Shown: one piece after another, positions 54,771 to 64,000 of the stretch
How positions within the stretch are numbered: position 1 is the first letter of the stretch
How the letters are laid out: each line of letters opens with the position of its first letter
Origin: Podaxis mareebaensis
Taxonomy: Eukaryota; Basidiomycota; Agaricomycetes; Agaricales; Agaricaceae
Assembly: GCA_018524725.1 (NCBI GenBank)
Contig: JAEUWP010000584.1
Location: forward strand, 1-64,000
Direction: 5' to 3'
DNA length: 64,000 bases
Notes under the pieces: model-generated
Seen by the model: only the letters and a program-made list of their open reading frames with translations
The model's database searches: none
What the model was told of the DNA's origin: nothing
Made by a program: the position numbers and the translations under genes

Positions 54771-56797
54771 TTTTTTTTTTTTTTAAATCAACACTTATTG
54801 CAATAGACTAGCTACTACAAATGGGTGCGCAATAGCAGTCCCAAGAGCTGAAACCTACAGACAAGAGAGAGAAATAGAGAAAGAAGAGATAGAAAGAAGA
54901 TGAGGAGAGGAGTGAGGGAGCTAGTGATGAGACAACCAACACAAGATATGATGTACAACTAATCAACCATAAAGAGAGAAAAGAGATGAAAAAGAAATGG
55001 GATAGGAATGATGGAGCTAGCTAGAGGCAAGCATACTTAAGAGAGAGAGAAAGAAAAGACCCTTTAGTGAATGTCTGGAGCACCATGTAAAGCCAGCCTC
55101 TCTCATCAAGTAAGCCATCAAGTGTTGTAGTCCTCAAAGGTGATAGGTCCTTGTATCTGGTTAGTGAAGGAGAATGCCACCAGGTTTTCATGAAGGAACT
55201 CTATGAGCCAGAAGATATTTGTATGAATACCATAAGGCTGATGGTAGAGGGGACAATGGTGGATGATGTGGTCCCAGGTTTCAAGTTCCTTGCTGCATGG
55301 GCAGGAGGTGATGTAGCGCCCTGGGAAGAAGTGCTGTCTGAAAGCACCAATAGGTGCATGGTCAGTCATGCAGTGGGTAAAGTGCACACATAGGTTGGGG
55401 TCAGCACCAAGGCCCAATGAGAGCCAGGTGCCACCATTGGCATATTTGGGTTCCAAGGGTTGGTCCACAGGATTAGTGAGGGGAAGCCAATTGTGGCCTC
55501 AGAATTTAGGAATGTTCATCTTTTGCCTCCAAGGGTAAGGCATTTGTTGGTGTAGTGATTGTGAACATATCCTAGAGAGGTGCAGATGGGGAACTGTGGG
55601 TTATTGGGAATGCACAGCAACTTGGCAAGATTGTGTGCTTGGAAGTGAATGGACCATTTTTCAGAGGAAGGGACTGACCAGAAATGGATATTGTTGAGGG
55701 GGGAGGAAGACAACCACTCTCAGAGAAGAGGGATGACCACTAGAGCATCCTTGTGAGCACTGTGGGGGCCACAGTTAAAAAGAAGTTTTGTGGAAGAAAT
55801 AGAATCTGTAAAGAAAGAGATAGAGGAGTAGTTACAAGAGATAGCAAGAGAGATAGATGAAAAGAGACCAAGACAGATAGCATATGATTCAGAGTCAGAG
55901 GAAATAACTTCCCTGCAGGGGCAAACAGACAAAGAGAGAATGTCTGAAGCAGATGAGCCAAAAACAAGAAAAGCGGAGGTATCGGAGAGCTGTGGATTGA
56001 GGGGAACAGAACCATCAGAGGAGACAACTAATGATACAGGAGACAAAAAAGAAGAATCTCTGGCTATGTTAAGAGATTGAATATATCAAGCTTTTACATT
56101 ACTGTCAGCAGGGGTAGGGCATTGATGGAAGTGGATTGTAGAGTCAAAGTGATCAACTAGACACTGACCAGGCTTGGCACTTGGGTGAAGGTGGTTAAAC
56201 TGATCCAAAACAAGTTGGGTGTCAGATATGAAGTCTAGTGCTGTTGATCTGATTTTGGTGGAGTGCATGTCAAGAGGGTCAACATCACATGTGAGGATTT
56301 TAAGGGGATGGGAAGGGGGGAGAGTTTGGAAGCAGAGGGAATAGTGCTTGGCAAGTTTGAACAGGTGTAGTTGGATGGGAATGAGACCAGCAATGGCCTT
56401 GACTCCTCCTGTGGGTGTTGTCTGAAATGCACTGGTGATCCATAGGGCTGCAGACCATTGCATTTGCTGAAGTTGTTTGATGAGGCCTTTATATTGGCTG
56501 TTTTGATTAAACCATAAATGAAATCCATTTTTTTTTTTTTTAAATCGACGTTTATTGCACTAGACTAGCTAATACAAATGGGTGCACGATAGCAGTCCCA
56601 ATACCAAAACTAGAGGAAAGGAAATGAAAGAAACTAGAGAAGAAGAGGAGAGATAGAAGTATACAAACTACTAGAGAGAAGTGAGATGAAAAGAAAGAAA
56701 ACTAACTTAACGAGTCAGGATTGATGAGTGAGGCAGAAAAGAAGAGGAATAGGAGTGGTGGAGCTAGCTATGATACAGATGGTGGAGGGGGAGGCCT

Positions 56798-59700
56798 TCA
56801 GTGAACATCCAGGACTCCATTTCTTGCAAGTCACTCTCTTCTGTTGAGGTGTCAGGTGGTGAACTCCTCTTGGGTGACGGGTCCTTGAATTTGGTCAGCG
56901 AATGAAAACACTGCGGGGTTTTGGTCTAGGAATTGGATGACCCAGTAGAAGCCATCACATTCTCCTACTGGGTAGTGAAAGTGGGGGCAATCATCAAATA
57001 TGTGGTCACGAGTTTCGAGTGGCTCGCTGCATGGGCAGGAAGTGATATGATGCCCAGGGAAAAAGCACTGTCAAAAGGTGCCAATGGGCATGTGATTGGT
57101 AACACATCGTGTGAAGTGCACGCATAAGTTGGCGTTCTTTCTGAGGGGTGAATTGAGCCAAGTGCCACCTTTGGCATACTTGGGGTGAAGGGGCTGCGAT
57201 GTGGGGCTGAGCAGTGGGAGCCAGTTGTGACCGCAGTAGTTGGGATTGTTCATTTTTTGTTGCCAGAGGGATAGGCATTTTTGGGTATATTGGTTGCAAA
57301 TGAATCCAAGGGAGGTGCAGATGGGTTGACAATGCGGGATGGGAAGGTGGAGGGATTTAGCGAGGGTGTGCGCCTTGTGATGAATAGACCAGTTGGCGGA
57401 TGAGGGGATTGACCAAAAGTGGATGTGGTTGAGAGGAGAAGAGGAGAGCCAGGAGTGGAGAAGAGGAGCAACTGCAATAGAATCTGGATGTGCACTGTGG
57501 GGCCTATAGGAAAATAGGAGTTTAGCAGATGAAATTGAGTCGGTGAAAACTACAATAGATGAAACATTGAAAGATTGGGTGAGAGAGATAGAGGAAAATA
57601 ATCCAAGATGGAGAGCATATGATTCAGAGTCTGCAGAAGTTACCTCACCACAAGGATGAACGGAAGAGGAAAGGATGTCTGAGTCTGAGGAATTAAAAAC
57701 AAGGAAAGCAGATGTGGCAGAAAGGGAGGAATTGGAAGGGACAGAGCTGTCAGTAGCTACAGCGAGAGAGACAGGAGAAGAAAAGGAAAGGTCCCAAGCA
57801 CGGGAAGCGTTGGTGATGTGTAGCACCATGGCACCTTCTTTCGAAGGGTCAGGGCACTGGATGAATTTGATTTGATCGCTAAACAAGTCCAGCAAACACT
57901 GGCTGGGTTTAGCACTAGGATGAAGACACTGGAACTGGTCCGTGGCCAGCTGGGTGTCTGAGACGAAGTCGAGCGCCATTGAGCGCTGTTTGGTATGGCG
58001 AGCATCTAAGGGGTCGACATCGTGTGTAAGGAGTTTGAGGGGATGGGAAGAGGGGAGGGTGTGGAATTGGAGGGAACAGCATTTAGCAAGCTTGAACAAA
58101 TGCAGTTGGATAGGGATAAGACCGGCAATGGCCTCAACCCCACCAGAGGGAGTTGTGCGGAATGCACCCGTGATCCAGAGAGTGGCTTGGCGTTGCATGC
58201 AGTGTAGGGACTTGATGAGTCTGTGGTATCGAGTGTTACGGTTGAACCATAAGCAAAACCTGTAGATGGTGATAGGAACGACACAAGAACAGTATAAAAG
58301 TCATTTGTGGAGAGGGGAAAGACCGCGGACAGAGTTGCCTAGCATGCACATACAATGGACCATGGAGAGCGCCTTTGTAGAGTAAAAATGGACATGTTCC
58401 TTGAAAGAGAGACTTCTGTCAAACCAGAAGCTGAGGTATCGGAGGAAGGGTTTGGGATGGATGGTGAAAGAGTTGTCGATGGTGATGGAGGGGTTGGGGT
58501 CGTGGGATGGTCGATTGGAGAAGTGGAAGACCTCAGTTTTGTCTCTTTCCAGAACAAAACCGAGGCAGGTGAGATAGTCTTCACAGTTTTTATATACCTG
58601 TGAGAGTAGACAACAGTTAGTAGAAACTGAGTCCAATTGGATGACAATGAGGCCGTCATCTACAAAAGAGATAATTTTACAACGGGGATCATTGGAAAAT
58701 TTAAACATGAATGGGGAAAGAGAAAGAGCAGTGAGAATGGGGGAGAGAGCAGAACCTTGACCAATGCCAACAGAAGCAGAGAATTTAGGGGACAAGTTGT
58801 TGTTCCAAGAATAAGTGGTAAAATGATCTTTTAAATAATTAGAAAAGAAAGAAATGAGGTTAGAATTAAAGCCCTGGCAACGTAGGGTGGAGACAAGGAT
58901 GGAGTGGTTGGTGGAAGGGAAGAACTGTGCTACATCGAATGCGATAACACTTGTTTTGAGTTTGCACTTCCAGCCTGTGCGGACAAGGTGAGTGACATAA
59001 ACACCAGCATCTTCGGTAGAGTGCTGGATAATGCCTCCAAATTGGAGGGGATGAACTAGATTGTGTTGGGACGCCTCGAATTGCATCCTAGCAGATATCA
59101 TTTTCTCAATCAACTTACCGAGGGTGTTGAGAAGGACAATAGGCTGAAACATCTTCGGGGTGGAATAGTGCAGTTTGTTGGGTTTGGGGATGATGACAGA
59201 GGTAGAATGTTTGAAGTGTTCTGGCCATGTGGAGAATTTGACGCATTTGGATGCAAAGAGGAGGATGTTTGATCTGAAAATATTATCCGACATAAGATGT
59301 TTGATGTGGGCCCATGATAAATGGTCAGGGCCCAGGGCGGATGTGTTGGCACAGGGGTTGAGGGCATCAAAAAGCTTGGTGCTTGAGAAGGGAGGCCATG
59401 GGTGTTCAGGATGGGCGTCAAAAGACTCGATGGTGCTAAGGTCAACTTGTCAATTGGAAGTGGAGTTGTAAGAGGAATCTAGCACGTGCCAGAGATCCTC
59501 AAGTTTGTCACAACTCTTTCCATTGAATGTGATGGACTGGGAGGGAGGGAGGTTACACTTGCCGATCCAGGACATTAGGTCCCAAGGGCGACAGTTTTCT
59601 TCTGCTATGTCCTTTATTTTCTTGTCAAAGAATGTGCATTTAGCCTGGTGTGTAGTGTGGTGGAATTTCATCCAGTTTGACTTGGACTTGTGAGCTTGGA

Positions 59701-60021
59701 ATGATCGTAGAGCAGACAAGCATTGATGATTCCACTAGGGTTTAGACTTGGCGCATATTTGGACAAGCTTGGCATTGTTTTGCCATTCTTGAGAGATGAT
59801 TAGGGACATGGTGTTGGCATAAGATAAGACGTCATTGCTAGAGTCGAAGCGAGGTGGGATGGCTTGAAGGTGGACACCCACTGAATAGAGAAAGGCTGCT
59901 TCTTCTTCTGAGTCATGCAGAATGGTGAGCTTTTCAATGTACGGTTGAAAAGGAGAGGGAATGGGGAGGGAAGTGAGGAGGGGGAGGTGATCAGAATTAA
60001 TTTGCCAGTTGTTGTGAATGG
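56798..60021 (-). pseudogene. ORF2 remnant of the second chimeric LINE (RT and RNase H)
   Basis: It starts in the linker after the endonuclease domain (IHNNWQINSDHLPLLTSL). RT: VIAFDVAQFFPSTNHSILVS, GIGQGSALSPILTALSLSPF and the active site SFVDDGLIVIQ, intact. RNase H: VATDSSVPSNSSL and IVVFTDSISSAKLL; the cysteine cluster and the end NGVLDVH follow. In-frame stops lie near 59740, 58300 and 57070; the last two are TGA where arginine is expected. The endonuclease domain is absent, as in a 5'-truncated copy. Confidence 0.85.
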
Positions 60022-60957
60022 TGCCCATCTACAGAGCCCTTTGCAGGCACCCCTACCCTTTCAGGTGACATGGAATCAACTTGAGCCAGAACCTGACTAT
60101 TTTTTTAACTGTATCAGGCTGACCAGTGTAGGATTTAGTCCTCTCGAGCCAAGGGAGCATTCTCTGACATCCCTTGCTACAGCCCATGGCTTGATCCAGG
60201 TGCTACCCTGGGGCCACTTCCCATTACCCAGCAGCCGGTTCGGTATGCCATTAAGGCCTGGATCCCCATGCTTAACTGTCTGGGCTCTACACCTTGCAGG
60301 TGCCACTACTGGATTGGTTCCCGAGGTCACCCCAGAGGTACGTGACATGGGGTCATTGGCCAGCTATCAGCTGACACCCTCGATCTGGAGATTGGGTTAT
60401 GCCTACTAACTACTGGAACTATGCCGAAGCGGACCAGTGGGGGGTATCCTGTTCTGGCTGGCTTTTTTCAGCACACTTCCAGATCAGACTGTTTTCTCCT
60501 CAAATCCCCCTCTTATAATGCCCTATTTCCAGTAATGGCCTGAGATATACCCCAGATTAAGCTCCTTTACCAAGGGAGCACCACCACCTTCAGCCAGTAT
60601 ATCAGACTTGGGCAGAGCACACAGCTTAGTCACACCATTACAGTGTGACATCACTACATGACTTGCTGCATGGCTGAGTAATTTACCCATGCTAGCCTGG
60701 GAGATCTCTCCCCAGGTACTTGAAAGCCAGCTTAACCCCAGAGGGTACCAGCAATCAGTGTGCCCGGAACCACCCAAGACCCAAACAGGACCATACAACC
60801 ATTTTGGAGTCACCTGAGATTATTGCTAAGCAACCACGCTTCACACACTAGTAGCCCCCAAAGAAATGCATCCCCAGGGGTTTGAACCTGGGACCACACA
60901 GCTGAAAGGTCTGGCAGGAATTAAGCCTACATCCAAACCCCTCGACCATATGGCCGA
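60022..60957 (-). repeat. Non-LINE head repeat, copy 2
   Basis: Reverse-strand copy of 44480-45412, similar along its full length. It has the same A-box-like TGGTCGAGGGG (on the minus strand near 60,948) and B-box-like GGTTCAAACCC near 60,885, and the same 96-codon frame (60813-60523). Its 3' end reads GCAAAGGGCTCTGTAGATGGGC, then LINE sequence. Confidence 0.85.
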
Positions 60958-63636
60958 CATAAATGAAATCCATAGATGGCTATGGGTACTACACAAGACC
61001 TGTATAATAGGCATTTGTGTAGGGGGGATAAACCTCAGATGGAATTTCCAAGAAGGCACATGCATTTGACTGTAGAGAGCACCTTTGTAGAGTAATACCA
61101 GATGTGTTCCTTAAAAGAAAGTGCCTGATTGAAGTAGAAGCCCAGGTACCAGAGATGGCATTTGGGTTTGAATATGAGTTGGCTGTCAGTAGGATGATCA
61201 ATGATGATGTAGGGATCAGGTTCTGCCCAAGGGCAGTTAGAGAAGTGAAAGGCTTCTGTCTTGTCATGTTCAAGAGCAAGGCCCATGGATGTTAGTAATT
61301 GTTTACAGCTAAGGTAGATGGATGCGAGTAGTTTACAGTTGGTGTGAAAAGAGTCAGACTGCACAATGATGAGACCATTGTCTACAAAGGAGAGTAGTTT
61401 ACACCAAGCATCATTAGAGAACTTATGGATGAATGGAGAGAGATAGAGGGCAGTTAGGATGGGCAAAAGGGTGGAACCTTGTCCCACACTGACAGAAGCA
61501 GGAAATGGAGGGGAGGATTCATTGTTCCAAGAATATGTAGTGAAACAGTTAGTAAGATAGTCAGAGAAGAAAGAAACTATCAAAGAATGGAAGCCATGTC
61601 TCTTAAGAATTTCAATTAAAAGAGCATGGTTAATAGAAGGAAAGAATTGAGCAATGTCAAAAGCAAGGACACTTGTTTTCAGGTTCTTTTTCCAACCCAA
61701 ATGGACCATGTGGGTAACAAAGACTCCTGCATCTTCTGTAGAATGATGAATGATGCCTCCAAATTGGAGTGGGTGGATGAGATCAAATTGAGTGGATTCA
61801 AATTGAAGACAATTAGATATCATCTTCTCAATGAGTTTGCCTAGGGTGTTTAGGAGGACAATAGGTCGGAACATTTTTGGTGTTGAATAATGAGGTTTAT
61901 TCAGTTTAGGGATAATGACTGAGGTAGATGTCTTAAAATATTCCAGCCATGTATGAAATTGGATACATGCAGAGGTGAATGCTGTGAAGTTCAATTTGAT
62001 GTTGTCATCAGACATGAGGGATTTGATGTGAGCCCATGTGAGATGGTCTGGGCCCAGGGCTGAAGAGTTGGTGCATGGGAGTAGAGCATCCATTAGTTCC
62101 CTAGCTGAAAAAGGGGGCCAAGATCTCTCTTTCTGATCTGGAGTGAACTTGGCTGTGTTTAGGTTGACTGATCAGTTAGATGCTGTGTTGTATGTTTCAT
62201 TGAGCACTCTCTATAGGCTCTCAGGTTCATCACATGGTTATCCCTTATGAAGGGTGGATTGAGATGGGGGAAGGTTATGCTTTTTAACCCAGGAGATCAA
62301 ATCCCAAGGACATCTTTTCTCCCTTGAGATCTCAAGGATTTTATGATCAAAGAAAGCTCTCTTTGCCTTTTTGGTGGTGTGCCAGAAATTTGTCCATTGC
62401 ACTTAGTTCTATGAGCATTGAAAGCATGTAGGGCATCAGAACACTGGTTATTCCACCACAGTTTGGAATGTCAGCAGATTTTAACTTTGATGGTGTTTGT
62501 ATTCCATTCTTCTGATACAATATTGAAGATGGATGCAGCATATCTACTGACGTCTTCCAAGGAGGCAAAGGTGGGGGGGATGGCTTTCAAGTGTCAGGAA
62601 CAGTTGTATAGGAAAGTAGCTTCTTCAGAATCTCTGGGGATAGTGTGCTTGGTGATGGTAGGATGGGCATGTGAGAAAAGGGGGATATGTGTAAGGAGTG
62701 GGATATGATCAGATCTGGATCTCCAGTCCTGTTGATATGAATGGGTGGGAGCAGGGAGGCCTTCTGGGGATACAGCAAATATGAGATCAATCACTGTTGC
62801 AGATTTACTTGGATCATCAGGAAAATGTGTAGGAGAGTAATGGATTGGGGTGGATCTGGTAAGTCCAATCATGTCCATGATGTCACAAAGTAAGTCTACA
62901 TGTGCTGATTGATGAGGAGTGTTGTGATCCCAGTTGGGAGATCTTGTGTTGAAGTCTCCCCCTGCAAAGTGAATGTTGTTGGGGAAAGAGTGTATACATG
63001 ACTCTAAATAGTCAATCAAAGAGGAATCATGTGTTTTGAAGTAACAATTAAGAAAATATTGTTTACTAGGAATAGAGAGAGAAAATAGTTGAAAGTCAGG
63101 TGATGATATAATGTTCAAATGGATGATTGGGTTGAGAGATCATAGGGAGTTACATATGTAAGTGAGAACTCGAGGCTTAGTGATAGACTGGTCATATAAG
63201 AGAAGCCAATCTTTGTGGATGGGGGGTCCTTCCATTGGATCTCCTTCAGAGGCTGATGTGGATGGGATGTTGCGAATGAACCTAAAGGCAGGTTCTTGTA
63301 GGCAGAGAATATGAACATCTTTAAGTAAAGGGGAATTCAGGAGAAATTCAACCATAGACCAGTTCTTTTGTACATTAAACGAACAAATTGAAATGTTAGA
63401 TAAAGAGAAAGCATTGTTTGATGTAAAATGTTCAGACATTGATTGCATGTGTGTTGAAGTCAGCCTTCACCTTTTCAGTCTTCATTTCCTTGAGTTTGGT
63501 AATGATCCATTCTTTGTCATATCAATGATGGAAGAACAGGCACTTGTCACTATTCATGTGATGTTCTTTGGAACCACATGATAGGCAATTGAAAGAGGTC
63601 ATGTGAGGACACTCTGTGATATTAGCAGGGGTCATC

Positions 63637-64000
63637 TCAGCTTCCTTTCTCAGTAACTACCACTATCGCTTCAGTGGCACAGTTATTCGTAGCACAAGGA
63701 ATAAAGTTTTCTTTTCTAAATCACTATGTCGAGCTCTAAGGAGACTAGCGGCTTCCTTGGAGGTATGAAGAAGACCGCCAACAGCATCCATTCCAACATC
63801 GCCTGTCGTCGGCGTTCAAGTGCCAGCATAGCGCCCAACCCGACTCTTCCGTGAGAGGCCTCAGTCCCTCTATTCAATGACTTTCAGATTACTGAGGACT
63901 TCATTCACAAGCCCCCTTCCCCTTCACCATCCATTGGAGCCAAACGCTCCTACTCCACTGATCACTCCCTCTCAAATCGTCTTGAGAAGAGCATGAAACT
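63637..64000 (+). mobile_element. 5' end of another LINE (LINE-E), running out of the window
   Basis: From 63637 the plus strand matches the 5' end of LINE-A (complement of about 53285-52930): the leader with TTTCTCAGTAACTACCAC and ATTCGTAGCACAAGG, then an ORF1 start at 63726 (MSSSKETSGFLGGMKK) and later FNDFQITEDF and PPSPSPSIGAKRSYSTD. A TGA at about 63852 falls where LINE-A has arginine (PREASV). It lies head to head with LINE-F, either inserted in it or joined at its 5' end. Confidence 0.85.

Larger units (their letters stand above)
56529..60957 (-). mobile_element. Chimeric LINE: same head as 44480-45412 joined to a longer LINE part
   Basis: Flanked by a perfect 16-base TSD, CATAAATGAAATCCAT, at 56513-56528 and 60958-60973, inside LINE-F. 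On the minus strand it starts with the head (60957-60022), continues directly into LINE sequence in the endonuclease region of ORF2 (from 60021), and ends with a poly-A tail (T run to 56541). The LINE breakpoint differs from that of the first chimera, while the head has the same start and end. Confidence 0.9.
54771..63636 (-). mobile_element. LINE-F: old APE-type LINE, split by a chimeric LINE insertion
   Basis: The 3' end is a T run (54771-54784) followed by 3' UTR and the ORF2 C-terminus (55118-56512). The rest (60974-63636) lies beyond the insertion at 56529-60957. ORF2 begins at 63439 (MSEHFTSNNAF) inside the ORF1 stop (ATGTCTGA). Endonuclease: ICSFNVQKNWS, ILCLQEPAF, HFAGGDFNTRSPNWD, VIDLIFAV. 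RT: LGPDHLTWAHIKSLMSDDN, VLAFDIAQFFPSINHALL, SVGQGSTLLPILTALYLSPF and SFVDNGLIIVQ, where the second catalytic aspartate is asparagine. RNase H and the cysteine cluster follow at 56.0-55.2 kb. CpG is scarce and several stops are present, so it is older than LINE-A. Its 5' end runs into the start of another LINE at 63637. Confidence 0.85.

Overview
The window is nuclear DNA of a filamentous fungus, most likely an Agaricomycete basidiomycete. The coding genes carry many short introns of about 45-85 bases. The gene families present (DUF6534-type membrane proteins, F-box/beta-propeller proteins, NACHT NTPases) are typical of mushroom genomes. Chromovirus Gypsy elements and APE-type LINEs fill the right-hand side.

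Left part (1-9,243). A short LTR-like direct repeat opens the window. It is followed by two decayed housekeeping pseudogenes placed head to head: a GPI ethanolamine-phosphate transferase 1 (mcd4) remnant and a 26S proteasome Rpn7 remnant. An apparently intact DUF6534-type multi-membrane-span gene follows, with at least one GC-AG intron.

Middle part (9,244-37,000). The complex III hinge protein gene qcr6 marks the edge of a tandem duplication of about 5.09 kb (9,804-14,896 and 14,897-19,991). Each unit carries a convergent pair: a plus-strand gene ending in a PD-(D/E)XK-nuclease-like domain and a minus-strand F-box gene. The second unit starts with a truncated first exon of qcr6. Next come a Ran1-like kinase, an F-box gene, a J-domain protein, an intron-containing tRNA-Ala, a transaldolase paralogue that has lost its catalytic lysine, and a WRAP53/TCAB1-like WD40 gene. 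Three copies follow of a small protein family with two C-x2-H-x4-C-x2-C motifs, the third one broken, and then a NACHT NTPase gene.

Right part (about 35,850-64,000). This is a repeat-rich block. A CpG-depleted Gypsy chromovirus has later LINE insertions beside or inside it. Exact target-site duplications (TSDs) show a nest: a chimeric LINE (44,480-54,041) holds a truncated LINE (45,946-53,622), which holds a nearly full-length, CpG-rich LINE (46,364-53,285). A second chimeric LINE (56,529-60,957) sits in another old LINE. Both chimeras share the same ~935-base non-LINE head, which has tRNA-like A and B boxes. The heads are joined to different truncation points of LINE sequence and are integrated as single units with 15- and 16-base TSDs. 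This looks like template switching during LINE reverse transcription and is the most interesting feature of the window.

All calls come from reading the sequence by eye. Identities were not computed, and splice sites are given only where donor, acceptor and family alignment agreed.
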